Positions 8,879 through 17,939 of a stretch of DNA of 59,552 bases are shown here, piece by piece. The stretch lies in the NCBI GenBank assembly GCA_903907955.1, contig CAIVPZ010000175.1, forward strand, positions 1 to 59,552, given 5' to 3'. Position 1 is the stretch's first letter. Each line of letters opens with the position of its first letter. Under the pieces are notes generated by a model that saw nothing but the letters and a program-made list of their open reading frames with translations, was not told the DNA's origin and did no database searches. Both the position numbers and the translations under genes were made by a program. This DNA is from an uncultured Acetobacteraceae bacterium. GTDB lineage: Bacteria; Pseudomonadota; Alphaproteobacteria; Acetobacterales; Acetobacteraceae.

Positions 8879-8945
8879 AAGGCCAGGGCGCTGCCCTGGA
8901 CCCGCCAGGGGTCGGTGGCCCCCTGGACCCCATTCCTCAAGGAAT
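8879..8945 (+). repeat. Intergenic hairpin repeat, copy A
   Basis: One of six related copies in the window (others at 17875, 25123, 28058, 44307, 54088). It begins AAGGCCAGGG 21 bp after the chemoreceptor stop. First hairpin CCAGGGC-GCT-GCCCTGG, second CCAGGGG...CCCCTGG, then ACCCCATTCCT. This copy has an added ATTCCT/AGGAAT dyad and, just downstream (8955-8972), a GGGGC-AAC-GCCCC hairpin. It lies between convergent genes and may act as a terminator or 3'-end structure. Confidence 0.75.
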
Positions 8946-8978
8946 CATTGGGCTCGGGGCAACGCCCCGGGAGCGATC

Positions 8979-9197
8979 TCAGTAAAGCGCCGCCTGGGCG
9001 GCCATCGCCTGGACGGGATAGCGGCGGGCCAGGAAACGGCCGCGCGCCACCCGGCGCACATCATCCAGCGACGGCCAATGGCTGCCGTCAATGTCCTCAA
9101 GCCGCAAATCGGTGGCAACGAAGCGATAGCCGTCGTGCAGACGCACCGCGGCGCCCACAAACACGCCGTCGATATCGATCACATGGGACTGGAGCAT
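8979..9197 (-). CDS. Small hypothetical protein
   Basis: 72 residues from the ATG at 9197; a GTG at 9209 would add four. The N-terminal half reads as regular beta strands (SHVIDIDGVFVGAAVRL, then YRFVATDLRL), followed by a helical RRVARGRFLARRY segment. No known domain recognised. It has a plausible promoter and a leader of nearly 180 nt on the same strand, which supports a real gene. Function unknown. Confidence 0.6.
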   Translation of the reverse strand: MLQSHVIDIDGVFVGAAVRLHDGYRFVATDLRLEDIDGSHWPSLDDVRRVARGRFLARRYPVQAMAAQAALY

Positions 9198-9508
9198 GGG
9201 AAAATTCACCGCGGCGCAATGCCGCCGATGCCTTCTGTCTCGTCAGGAAAGGGTCAGGTGAGGGGCAATCAGGCTCCGGCGCGACAACAGCACACGGGCC
9301 AAGCGGGGGCACATCGGTGGCTGGTTGTGGCGAAGGCTGATTGCACGCTGTTTCTCCCATCGTCCTTGCGGGACGACGGAGGTCTAAACCACGCGAACCC
9401 GGCGCGTCAAGAAAAATCGCACATCGGGTACGTGTTGATGAATGGCACGATCCAACAGCGTGGAATAAGCCCGCCGCGCCAGGGATCAGGTGGCGAACCG
9501 ACCCCGCT
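9198..9508. other. Non-coding gap with leader of the small minus-strand gene
   Basis: About 310 bp between recJ and the small hypothetical gene. It holds the promoter at 9383-9410 and, just downstream of it on the minus strand, a small hairpin (CGTCC-TTGC-GGGACG on the plus strand at 9361-9375). No tRNA and no convincing open frame. It could be a long 5' leader or carry a small RNA. Confidence 0.35.
9383..9410 (-). promoter_or_regulatory. Predicted sigma-70 promoter for the small hypothetical gene
   Basis: On the minus strand TTGACG (9410-9405), a 16-bp spacer and TTTAGA (9388-9383). Transcription would start near 9376 and give a leader of about 170-180 nt. Pattern match only. Confidence 0.4.
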
Positions 9509-11302
9509 TCACCCAACCGGCGCCGCGTCGGTAATGATGAACCCGGCGCTTGTCGTCCCGTTCCACTCCTCGGCGCGCAGATGCCCGGCCAGGTGCAGCG
9601 GCATGCCGTCGCGGCGCAGCAGCGCCGCCGCCAGCGCGCCCTCGCCGGCGCGGAACCTGATCGCCTTCAGCCGCCCCCCTCCCCCCTCGCCTTCCACGAA
9701 GACGCGGATGGTGGCGCCCTCGCGGCCGACCCGGTCGGCGCGCACCACCCGCACCCGCGGGAGGATGAACACCGGCTCCTCGTTGCCGTTGCCAAACGGC
9801 GCCAGCCGGCCCAGTTGCTGCGCCAGCTCGGTGGTGCAGCCGGGCACCGCCACCGTCCCCTCCACCGCCAGATCGGCCGCCGAAGGCAGGTCCGATGCCG
9901 CGGCGAGGCGTTCATCGAGGAAGGCGTGAAACGTCGGCAGCCCGGACTCGGCCAGCGAGAACCCGGCCGCCATGGCGTGCCCGCCGCCGGTGAGCAGCAT
10001 CCCTGACTGCCGCGCGGCAATCACCGCGGCCCCCAGATCGATCCCGGCGACCGAGCGGCCACTGCCCTTGGCGATGCCGTCGGCCAGCGCGGCGACGCAG
10101 GCCGGGCGGTTGAACCTTTCCTTGATGCGGCCGGCGATGATGCCGACCACGCCGGGATGCCAGTCCACCCCGGATACCAGCAGGGCGGCGCGGCCGGCGG
10201 CGACCTGCGCCTCGGCCGCCTGCATGGCCGCCTCCAGCATCGACGCCTCGACCACCTGGCGCTGGCGGTTCACCGCATCCAGCGTGGCGGCCATGGCGCG
10301 TGCCTCCACCAGGTCGTCGCACAGCAGCAGGCGCAGGCCCAGACCGGCCTCGCCGATACGGCCGCCGGCATTGATGCGCGGGCCGAGCGCATAGCCGAGC
10401 GTGGTGGCGGTCGGCCGCTCGGTCGCCTGCGCCACCTCCAGCAGGGCGGCGATCCCCGGCCGCTCGCGCCGCGCCATCACCCGCAGCCCCTGGGTGACGA
10501 AGGCGCGGTTCAGCCCGGTCAGCGGCATCACGTCGCACACCGTCGCCAGCGCCACGATGTCGAGCAGGGCCAGCAGGTCAGGCTCGCGGCGGGCGGCGAA
10601 GAAGCCGGCGCGGCGCAGTTCGCGCACCGTGCCGACGGCGGTCAGGAAAGCGATGGCGGCGGCGCACAGCGTGCCGAGGCCGGAGCCGCAATCCAGCCGG
10701 TTCGGGTTGACGGTGGCCAGCACGGCGGGCGGCGGACCTTCCGCCTTGTGGTGGTCCAGCACCACCACGTCGGCGAGGCCGTGCAGGCAGGCCAGCACGT
10801 CGCCGGCGGCGGTGCCGCAATCGACGCAGATCAGCAGCGTGGCGCCGCGCGCCGCCAGTTCCTGCAGCATCGGCACGTTGGGGCCGTAGCCCTCGGTCAT
10901 CCGGTCCGGCACATGCGGCATGACGGTGCAGCCCAGGCCGCGCAGGAAGCCGGTGATCAGCGCGCCGCTGCAGGCGCCGTCCACATCGTAGTCGCCGAAC
11001 ACCGCCACCGTCTCGCCGCGGCGGACCGCATCGGCCAGGCGGGCGGCGGCGCGGTCCATGTCGCGCAGCACCGAAGGGTCGGGCAACAGGGCGCGCAACG
11101 TGGGGTCGAGGAAGTCGGCCGCCGCCTCCAGCCCCACCCCGCGCGCCGCCAGCAGGCGGCCGACGACCTCCGGCACGCCCAGGCGCTGGGCGATGCCCAG
11201 GCCCAGGCGGTCCTCGCCCTGCCGCCAGATCCAGCGCCGGTTGGTCAGGCTGCAGGCAACGCCGAGCACCGGCGCCGCCGCTGGCTCCGCCAGACTCAAC
11301 AC
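9509..11302 (-). CDS. recJ: Single-stranded-DNA-specific exonuclease RecJ
   Basis: 597 residues, full length. RecJ degrades single-stranded DNA 5' to 3' in RecF-pathway recombination and repair. DHH-family metal motifs are intact: GDYDVDG (103-109), DCGT (161-164), DHH (183-185), and DHHA1 GGGHAMAAG near the C-terminal third, followed by the OB-like end. Start is GTG at 11302, 21 bp after the glpX stop, so it is the last gene of the alaC-hom-glpX-recJ operon. Confidence 0.96.
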   Translation of the reverse strand: MLSLAEPAAAPVLGVACSLTNRRWIWRQGEDRLGLGIAQRLGVPEVVGRLLAARGVGLEAAADFLDPTLRALLPDPSVLRDMDRAAARLADAVRRGETVAVFGDYDVDGACSGALITGFLRGLGCTVMPHVPDRMTEGYGPNVPMLQELAARGATLLICVDCGTAAGDVLACLHGLADVVVLDHHKAEGPPPAVLATVNPNRLDCGSGLGTLCAAAIAFLTAVGTVRELRRAGFFAARREPDLLALLDIVALATVCDVMPLTGLNRAFVTQGLRVMARRERPGIAALLEVAQATERPTATTLGYALGPRINAGGRIGEAGLGLRLLLCDDLVEARAMAATLDAVNRQRQVVEASMLEAAMQAAEAQVAAGRAALLVSGVDWHPGVVGIIAGRIKERFNRPACVAALADGIAKGSGRSVAGIDLGAAVIAARQSGMLLTGGGHAMAAGFSLAESGLPTFHAFLDERLAAASDLPSAADLAVEGTVAVPGCTTELAQQLGRLAPFGNGNEEPVFILPRVRVVRADRVGREGATIRVFVEGEGGGGRLKAIRFRAGEGALAAALLRRDGMPLHLAGHLRAEEWNGTTSAGFIITDAAPVG

Positions 11303-11323
11303 CGGATGATCACCCGTGGTCCC

Positions 11324-12322
11324 TCAGTAGTGCTGCGCCGCGGGCTTGGTGGCGTAGCTGTGGTGCGCCTCGACATAGCGGACCGTGCCGGACTTGCTGC
11401 GCATCACCACCGAATGGGTTACCGCGCCGTGGCCGAAGCGGCGCACGCCGCGCAGCATGGCGCCGCTGGTCACCCCGGTGGCGGCGAACAGCACGTCGCC
11501 GGCGGCCAGTTCCAGCAGCTCGAACTTGCGGTGCGGATCGGCGATGCCCATGTCGCGCGACCGGGCGATCTGCTCCTCGTTCTCGAACACCAGCCGGCCC
11601 TGCATCTGCCCGCCGACGCAGCGCAGTGCCGCCGCGGCCAGCACGCCCTCCGGCGCGCCGCCGATGCCGAAGAAGATGTCCACCCCGCTCTCCGGCTGGG
11701 TGGTCGCCATCACCCCGGCCACGTCGCCGTCGCTGATCAGCATGATGCGGGCGCCGAGGGCGCGGATGCGGGCGATCTTTTCCTCATGCCGCTCGCGGTC
11801 GAGCAGACAGGCCACCAGGTCGCTGATGTCGCAGTTCTTGGCGCGTGCCAGGTTGCGCAGGTTGTCCTCGATCGAGGCGTCGAGGTCCACCACCCCTGGC
11901 GGCAGCCCGCCGCCCACCGCGATCTTGTCCATGTAGATGTCGGGCGCGTGCAGGAACTTGCCGTGCTCGGCCAGCGCGATCACCGCCAGCGCGTTCGGGC
12001 CGCCCTTGGCGCACAGGTTGGTGCCCTCCAGCGGGTCCACGGCGATATCCATCGCCGGGCCGCCGCTGCCGACCTTCTCGCCGATATAGAGCATCGGCGC
12101 CTCGTCCATCTCGCCCTCGCCGATCACCACGGTGCCGCTGATCTCCACCGTGTCGAAGGCGCGGCGCATGGCGGTCACCGCCGCGCCGTCGGCCTCGTTC
12201 TTGTTGCCCAGCCCCATCCAGCGGCTGGCGGCCAGGGCGGCCGCCTCGGTGACCCGGACCAGCTCCAGCGCCAGGTTGCGGTCGCTCAGCAGCTCGCGGG
12301 CACCCTGTTGTTCCATCGACAT
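11324..12322 (-). CDS. glpX: Class II fructose-1,6-bisphosphatase
   Basis: 332 residues. GlpX-type bisphosphatase, converting fructose-1,6-bisphosphate to fructose-6-phosphate in gluconeogenesis and, in autotrophs, the Calvin cycle. Landmarks: GEGEMDEAP (68-76), DPLEGTN (96-102) with the metal-binding Asp and Glu, and ISDGDVAG in the second half. A strong AAGGAGG lies 9 bases before the ATG at 12322. It is 25 bp downstream of hom; this gene order is common in alphaproteobacteria. Confidence 0.96.
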   Translation of the reverse strand: MSMEQQGARELLSDRNLALELVRVTEAAALAASRWMGLGNKNEADGAAVTAMRRAFDTVEISGTVVIGEGEMDEAPMLYIGEKVGSGGPAMDIAVDPLEGTNLCAKGGPNALAVIALAEHGKFLHAPDIYMDKIAVGGGLPPGVVDLDASIEDNLRNLARAKNCDISDLVACLLDRERHEEKIARIRALGARIMLISDGDVAGVMATTQPESGVDIFFGIGGAPEGVLAAAALRCVGGQMQGRLVFENEEQIARSRDMGIADPHRKFELLELAAGDVLFAATGVTSGAMLRGVRRFGHGAVTHSVVMRSKSGTVRYVEAHHSYATKPAAQHY

Positions 12323-12347
12323 GACGTTAGTCCTCCTTGGCGTTTAT

Positions 12348-13637
12348 TCAGGCCGGTTCGATCCGGATTACGGCGGGGTCTTCAAGCACCGCGTCGAGCG
12401 CGCCGATACGGGCCAGCGCCGCCCGCATTGCCGCCTCGCGGGTTTCGTGGGTCACCAGCACCACCGGCACCACCTCGCCGGGGCTGCGGCCGCGCTGCAG
12501 CATGCTCTCCAGCGAAATGCCCTGGTCGCGCAGTTCGGCGGTGACATCGGCGATCACGCCGGGCCGGTCCACCACCATCAGGCGCAGGTAGTAGGCGCCG
12601 ACATGCGCCGCGATCGGCACCGAGGGGGCATCGGTCAGCGCGCCCGAGGCGGCGCCCCAGACCGGGGTGGAACGGCCGCGGGCGATGTCGATCAGGTCGG
12701 CCACCACCGCCGAGGCGGTCGGTCCGGCGCCGGCGCCGCGGCCTTCCAGCATGACGCGGCCGACGAAGTCGCCCTCCGCCACCACGGCGTTGAACACCCC
12801 GTCCACCCGGGCGATCGGCGCCGCCTGCGGCACCATGCAGGGATGCACCCGCGCCTCGATGCCCGCCTCGGTGCGGCGGGCGATGCCGAGCAGCTTGATG
12901 CGGTAGCCGAGTTCGGTCGCGAAGCCGATGTCGAGGGCGGAGACGTGGCGGATGCCCTCGACATGCACGGCATCGAAGGCCACCGGCCGGCCGAACGCCA
13001 GCGCCGCGAGAATGGCCAGCTTGTGGGCGGCGTCGATGCCGTCGATGTCGAACGCGGGGTCGGATTCCGCGTAGCCGAGCTTCTGCGCCTCCGCCAGCAC
13101 CTCGGCGAACTCGCGTCCGCGCTCGCGCATGACGGTGAGGATGTAGTTGCAGGTGCCGTTGAGGATGCCGGCGACGCGGGTGATGCGGTTGCCGGCCAGA
13201 CCCTCGCGCAGCGCCTTGATGACCGGAATGCCGCCGGCCACCGCCGCCTCGAAGGCCAGCGGCACACCGGCGCGCTCGGCGGCGGCGGCCAGTTCGGCGC
13301 CATGCACCGCCAGCAGCGCCTTGTTGGCGGTGACCACCGGCTTGCCGGCGGCCAGCGCCGCCTGCACCAGCGCCCGGCCCGGCCCTTCCGAGCCGCCGAT
13401 CAGTTCCACCACCACATCCGCCTCGTCGGCGGCCAGCGCCACCGGGTCGTCGTACCAGCGCAGCCCGGTCAGCGGCACGCCGCGGTCGCGTGAACGATCG
13501 CGCGCCGAGACGGCGGTGACGGCGATCGGCCGGCCGGCGCGGGCAGTGACCACGTCGGCATTGTCGCGCAGCAGCCGGAGCAGGCCGCCGCCGACCGTTC
13601 CCAGGCCGGCGACCGCAACCGACAGCGGTCGCGTCAT
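12348..13637 (-). CDS. hom: Homoserine dehydrogenase
   Basis: 429 residues. NAD(P)-dependent reduction of aspartate semialdehyde to homoserine for threonine, methionine and isoleucine. N-terminal Rossmann domain (GLGTVGGGLL, 11-20), catalytic domain with VAGILNGTCNYIL and the LGYAESDPAFDIDG segment, and a C-terminal ACT regulatory domain (from about 345: YYLRLMVVDRPGVIADV), which in the family senses threonine. The start overlaps the alaC stop by one base (TGATG), so it is coupled to alaC. Longer upstream frames lie inside alaC and are artefacts. Confidence 0.96.
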   Translation of the reverse strand: MTRPLSVAVAGLGTVGGGLLRLLRDNADVVTARAGRPIAVTAVSARDRSRDRGVPLTGLRWYDDPVALAADEADVVVELIGGSEGPGRALVQAALAAGKPVVTANKALLAVHGAELAAAAERAGVPLAFEAAVAGGIPVIKALREGLAGNRITRVAGILNGTCNYILTVMRERGREFAEVLAEAQKLGYAESDPAFDIDGIDAAHKLAILAALAFGRPVAFDAVHVEGIRHVSALDIGFATELGYRIKLLGIARRTEAGIEARVHPCMVPQAAPIARVDGVFNAVVAEGDFVGRVMLEGRGAGAGPTASAVVADLIDIARGRSTPVWGAASGALTDAPSVPIAAHVGAYYLRLMVVDRPGVIADVTAELRDQGISLESMLQRGRSPGEVVPVVLVTHETREAAMRAALARIGALDAVLEDPAVIRIEPA

Positions 13638-14866
13638 CAATGCGTTCCGCCGGGTGCGGAATCGGGCGCGGTGCCCCAGGGGCCGTTGGTGTCGGATTGC
13701 AGGAAGCCGCGGATGTTGCGCATCGCCTGGCGCAGCCGGTGGGTGTTCTCGACCAGGGCGATGCGCACATGGCCGTCGCCGTGCTCGCCGAAGCCGATGC
13801 CCGGCGCCACCGCCACCTTGGCGCGCGCCAGCAGCAGCTTGGCGAACTCGACGCTGCCCATCGGCGCGTAGCGCTCGGGGATCGGCGCCCAGGCGAACAT
13901 CGAGCCGTCCGGGCACGGCACATCCCAGCCGGCGGCATGCAGGCCGCGGATCAGCACGTCGCGGCGCTCGCGGTACAGGTCGCGCAGCTCCTGCACGCAG
14001 TCCTGCGGCCCGCTCAGCGCCGCCGCGGCGGCCACCTGGATGGGCGTGAAGGCGCCGTAGTCCAGATACGACTTCATGCGGGTCAGCGCGTTGATCAGCC
14101 GCGGATTGCCGGCGGCAAACCCCATCCGCCAGCCCGGCATGGAATAGGTCTTCGACAGGCTGGTGAATTCGACGGCGATATCCTTCGCCCCCGGCACCTG
14201 CAGGATCGAGGGCGGCACGTTCTCACCGAAATAGATCTCCGCATAGGCGAGGTCGGACATGATCCAGATCTCGTGCTCGCGGCAGAACGCCACGATCTCG
14301 CGGTAGAAATCGAGATCGGCCAGGTAGGCGGTTGGATTGGAGGGGAAATTGACGATCAGCGCGGTCGGCTTCGGCACCGAGTGCCGCACCGCGCGATCAA
14401 GCGCGCGCAGCATCTCCTCGTCCGGCGAGGCCGGGATGCTGCGCACCGCCGCGCCGGCTATGATGAAGCCGAACTGGTGGATCGGATAGGACGGGTTGGG
14501 CACCAGGATGGTGTCGCCCGGGCTGGTGATGGCGGCGGCCAGGTTGGCCAGCCCTTCCTTGGAGCCCAGGGTCGCGACCACCTCGGTTTCGGGGTCGAGG
14601 CCGACGTCGAACCGGCGGGCATAGTAGCCGGCAAGCGCCCGGCGCAGACCAGGAATGCCCTTGCTGACGGAGTAGCGGTGGCTGCGCGGGTCCTGCACCG
14701 TCTCGACCAGCTTGGCGACGATGTGCGGCGGCGTCGGGCTGTCGGGGTTGCCCATGCCGAGATCGACGATGTCGTCGCCGGCGGCGCGCGCCGTCGCCTT
14801 GGCTTTGTTGACCTCGGCGAACACATACGGCGGCAGGCGGCGGATGCGGTGGAACTCGTCGTGCAT
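13637..14866 (-). CDS. alaC: PLP-dependent aminotransferase, AlaC-like
   Basis: 409 residues, fold type I class I/II aminotransferase. Lys239 in SLSKTYSMPGWR is the PLP-binding lysine; NPSYPIH and SDLAYAEI are further signatures. The sequence (opening RIRRLPPYVF, then GMGNPDSPTPPHIV) resembles E. coli AlaC, a glutamate-pyruvate transaminase; related enzymes work on LL-diaminopimelate, so the substrate is inferred. First gene of alaC-hom-glpX-recJ; its place before hom suggests a role in aspartate- or pyruvate-family amino acids. Confidence 0.9.
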   Translation of the reverse strand: MHDEFHRIRRLPPYVFAEVNKAKATARAAGDDIVDLGMGNPDSPTPPHIVAKLVETVQDPRSHRYSVSKGIPGLRRALAGYYARRFDVGLDPETEVVATLGSKEGLANLAAAITSPGDTILVPNPSYPIHQFGFIIAGAAVRSIPASPDEEMLRALDRAVRHSVPKPTALIVNFPSNPTAYLADLDFYREIVAFCREHEIWIMSDLAYAEIYFGENVPPSILQVPGAKDIAVEFTSLSKTYSMPGWRMGFAAGNPRLINALTRMKSYLDYGAFTPIQVAAAAALSGPQDCVQELRDLYRERRDVLIRGLHAAGWDVPCPDGSMFAWAPIPERYAPMGSVEFAKLLLARAKVAVAPGIGFGEHGDGHVRIALVENTHRLRQAMRNIRGFLQSDTNGPWGTAPDSAPGGTH

Positions 14867-14959
14867 GGCAGCGGTCCGGAACCTCGGGGTTCTAGCAAAA
14901 AAAGCAGTGTCGGTGGCATGGGCAATGCCCCTCCCGGACGGGTCGGGGCAAGGACGAAA

Positions 14960-15886
14960 TCAATTGGCGATGCGGGCGACGCCGCCACGCCCTTCCGCCT
15001 CGGCCTGGAATCGCACCAGCGCGGCCGGCACGCCGGAGATCGTCAGCACCGCGACGATGGCGCGCGCCCGTGCCAGCGCCAGCGGCAGGGCAGCCGACTG
15101 GGCGGCCGGATCGCCGCCGGGCGCGTCGCCGTAGCCGATCGCATCCATCGGGGCGGCGCCGCGGTGCAGCGCCAGGGTGCGCAGGGCGTCCTGCGTCTCC
15201 GGGGTGATCTCGGCGTTGCCGGGCTGGAACGGCACCAGCACCGAAGTGGCGGTGACCGTCGCCTTGGGCACCGGCGGCGGGGTGGGTGGAGCCACCGGCG
15301 GCGGCGTCGGCACGGTGGTGGCCGGCACGTCCACGCCCTGGATGTGCGGCGCCCGCGGCGGGGCGGCGGGCATCGACGCCGCGGCGACATCCATCGCGGC
15401 GCCATTCTGGCCGGCGTCCTCCCCCGCCGGCGCGGCGGCCGTCAGCGGCACCAGGGGCGGCGACTCGACCCGGCTCGCCCGGCGCGGCGCCCCGGCGGGC
15501 GGGGTGCTCGCCGCCGCCAGCGAGGCGCTGGGGCTGTCGTCCGGCGACGCGGCGGCGGGTGCCGGCGAAGGGGTGCGGGGCACGGACAGCTCCGGCATGG
15601 CGGCGCCGGCATACGCGGCGTCGGCCCGGTCGGCCAGCAGACCGGTGGCGATCCGCCCGCGCGTGGCGGCATCGGTGGGCACCGGACGCGCCGGCACCGA
15701 CGAAAGATTGGGATAGGGGGCGTCGGCGTTCGGCGGCGGCGGCCGCTGCTCGGCAATCCGGCCGCCTTCCAGCGCATGCCACCAGTCGACCGGGTTCACC
15801 GAGCCCTCCGTCGGGGAACAGCCCGCCAGCAGCACCATGGCAGCCGCCCCGCCCGCGGCCAGGATGGCCGACTTGATCGGGCGCAT
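14960..15886 (-). CDS. Pro/Ala-rich lipoprotein with possible OmpA-like C-terminus
   Basis: 308 residues from the Met at 15886, the only start giving a proper lipoprotein signal peptide with lipobox LLAGC (Cys about residue 22). A long Pro/Ala/Ser-rich linker (about 45-200) leads to a C-terminal domain of about 100 residues (VLVPFQPGNAEITPETQDAL... then ALARARAIVAVL) that looks like a degenerate OmpA/MotB peptidoglycan-binding domain: strand, helix, RA-x-A-V-x-x-x-L. Likely a periplasmic envelope protein anchored in a membrane. Divergent from phaC. Confidence 0.75.
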   Translation of the reverse strand: MRPIKSAILAAGGAAAMVLLAGCSPTEGSVNPVDWWHALEGGRIAEQRPPPPNADAPYPNLSSVPARPVPTDAATRGRIATGLLADRADAAYAGAAMPELSVPRTPSPAPAAASPDDSPSASLAAASTPPAGAPRRASRVESPPLVPLTAAAPAGEDAGQNGAAMDVAAASMPAAPPRAPHIQGVDVPATTVPTPPPVAPPTPPPVPKATVTATSVLVPFQPGNAEITPETQDALRTLALHRGAAPMDAIGYGDAPGGDPAAQSAALPLALARARAIVAVLTISGVPAALVRFQAEAEGRGGVARIAN

Positions 15887-16068
15887 ACCGGCATGCAAGG
15901 TTGGAGGCGGTCGTTCCTGAACGCTCGCGCCTTGAACGGTTGCCGGGCGCCCTCTACTAAGTCGTTGAACACGTCCATTTGACATAAGTTCGGATCGCTC
16001 CAGCCTGCCGCCGCCTCGCCGCGGATCAGGTTTAGCGCGCAGCCGGACCCACGGGAAGGATGCCCTCT

Positions 16069-17871
16069 ATGCCTGAGCCGACCAAACCGGATGCCGGCGC
16101 GTTGAAGCTGCCCGATCCAACCGAAATCGGGCGCTCAATGGCGGATATCGCCGAGCGCTCGCAGCGGATCGTCGGCGAGTGGCTGAAACGGCAGGCCGAG
16201 GCCGGCCCCAAAAGCCCGGACCCGCTGAACATCGGCGGCGCCTTCATGGAGATGACCACGCGGCTGATGGCCAACCCGGGCAAGCTGATGCAGGCGCAGC
16301 TCGGCTTCTGGAACGACTACATGTCGCTCTGGCAGAACGCGGCGCGGCGGATGATGGGCATCGAGAGCCATCCGGTGATCGAGGGCGACCCCAAGGACCG
16401 CCGCTTCAAGGACGACGCCTGGAAAGAAAACGAGATATTCGACTTCGTCCGCCAGACCTACCTGCTGTCGGCGCGCTACGTGCAGGACGTGGTGAAGCAG
16501 GCCGACGGCATGGACGCGCAGACGGCGCAGAAGGTGGATTTCTATTCGCGCCAGTTCGTCGATGCCATGAGCCCCAGCAACTTCCTGCTGACCAACCCCG
16601 AAGTGCTGCGCAAGACCGCGGAGACCGGCGGCGAGAACCTGCTGCGCGGCCTGAACAACCTGCTGGCGGACCTGGAGCGCGGCAAGGGCGACCTGCGCAT
16701 CAGGATGACCGATACCGACGCGTTCAAGATCGGCGAGAACATCGCCGTGTCGCCGGGCAAGGTGGTCTACCAGAACGACCTCATGCAGCTGATCCAGTAC
16801 ACCCCTGCCACGGACAAGGTGCTGAAGCGGCCGTTGCTGATCATTCCGCCCTGGATCAACAAGTTCTACATTCTCGATCTGCGTCCGCGGAACAGTTTTG
16901 TGCGTTGGGCGGTTGCCCAGGGGCACACCGTGTTCATGATCTCCTGGGTCAACCCCGACGAGCGCCTCGCCGAAAAGGGGTTCGAGGACTACATGAAGGA
17001 GGGCGTGCTCGATGCCCTCTCGGCGATCGAGGCGGCCACCGGCGAATCCGCGGTGAACACCATCGGCTACTGCCTGGGCGGCACCCTGCTGGCGGCGACG
17101 CTGGCCTGGATGGCGGTGCACAACGACGACCGCATCAAAAGCGCGACCTATTTCGTCACCATGATGGATTTCCGCGAGTGCGGCGAACTCGGCGTGTTCA
17201 TCGACGAAGAGCAGCTCAAGATGCTCGAGGAGAAGATGAACAAGCGCGGCTATCTCGAAGGCAGCGAGATGGCGACCACCTTCAACATGCTGCGCGCCAA
17301 CGACCTGATCTGGTCGTTCGTGGTGAACAACTATCTGCTGGGCAACGATCCGTTCCCGTTCGACCTGCTCTACTGGAACAGCGATTCCACCCGCATGCCG
17401 GCGCGGATGCACAGCTTCTACCTGCGCAACATGTACCAGGAAAACCGGCTGAAGGACCCCGGCGGCATCACCCTGGCCGGCACGCCGATCGACCTGCGCA
17501 ATGTGAAGGTGCCGGCCTACTTCATCTCGACGCGCGAGGACCACATCGCGCCCTGGCGCAGCACCTATTACGGCACCCACCTGCTGGCCGGGGAAAACCG
17601 CTTCGTCCTCGCCGCCTCCGGCCATATCGCCGGGGTGGTGAACCCGCCGGAAGGCGGCAAATACAGCCACTGGCTCAACACCGAACTGCCCGCCGAGCCG
17701 GAAGACTGGTTCAAGGGCGCCACCGAACATCCCGGATCGTGGTGGCCGGACTGGCAGCGCTGGATCACCGCACTCGACAAGCGGCAGGTGAAGGCGCGCG
17801 AGCCTGGGGACGGCAAGCTGGCGGTTATCGAGGATGCGCCTGGGGCTTACGTGAAGGTGCTGCTGGGGTAA
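16069..17871 (+). CDS. phaC: Class I poly(3-hydroxyalkanoate) synthase
   Basis: 600 residues. Polymerises 3-hydroxyacyl-CoA into PHA granules. The N-terminal PhaC domain is complete; the alpha/beta hydrolase core carries the synthase lipase-like box GYCLGG with nucleophile Cys335, and Asp491 (REDHIAPW) and His519 (SGHIAGVVNPP) complete the triad. Length and the single subunit indicate class I. ATG 16069 is preferred over 16060 because GGAAGGA lies 8 bases before it and overlaps the earlier ATG. No phaA, phaB or phasin gene is nearby. Confidence 0.96.
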   Translation: MPEPTKPDAGALKLPDPTEIGRSMADIAERSQRIVGEWLKRQAEAGPKSPDPLNIGGAFMEMTTRLMANPGKLMQAQLGFWNDYMSLWQNAARRMMGIESHPVIEGDPKDRRFKDDAWKENEIFDFVRQTYLLSARYVQDVVKQADGMDAQTAQKVDFYSRQFVDAMSPSNFLLTNPEVLRKTAETGGENLLRGLNNLLADLERGKGDLRIRMTDTDAFKIGENIAVSPGKVVYQNDLMQLIQYTPATDKVLKRPLLIIPPWINKFYILDLRPRNSFVRWAVAQGHTVFMISWVNPDERLAEKGFEDYMKEGVLDALSAIEAATGESAVNTIGYCLGGTLLAATLAWMAVHNDDRIKSATYFVTMMDFRECGELGVFIDEEQLKMLEEKMNKRGYLEGSEMATTFNMLRANDLIWSFVVNNYLLGNDPFPFDLLYWNSDSTRMPARMHSFYLRNMYQENRLKDPGGITLAGTPIDLRNVKVPAYFISTREDHIAPWRSTYYGTHLLAGENRFVLAASGHIAGVVNPPEGGKYSHWLNTELPAEPEDWFKGATEHPGSWWPDWQRWITALDKRQVKAREPGDGKLAVIEDAPGAYVKVLLG

Positions 17872-17874
17872 GGC

Positions 17875-17930
17875 AAGGCCAGGGCGCTGGACCCGCAAGG
17901 GGGCAGTGGCCCCCTTGACCCCATTCCTTA
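17875..17930 (+). repeat. Intergenic hairpin repeat, copy B
   Basis: Begins 3 bp after the phaC stop. AAGGCCAGGGCGCTGGACCC is followed by a perfect 9-bp stem, CAAGGGGGC-AGTG-GCCCCCTTG (17896-17917), and ACCCCATTCCTTA. Compared with copy A the first hairpin has lost its right arm (the GCCCT unit is missing). It lies between convergent genes. Confidence 0.75.
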
Positions 17931-17939
17931 AGTCATGGG

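Noticed and set aside
10157-12544. 795-codon plus-strand frame over recJ and glpX
   Set aside because: Antisense shadow; both strands are open only because of GC-rich codon use.
14886-14895. A-run near 14888 as terminator T-tract of the lipoprotein gene
   Set aside because: The nearest stem on the minus strand is only a weak GGGCA/TGCCC about 20 bases away, so no proper stem-loop precedes the T-run.
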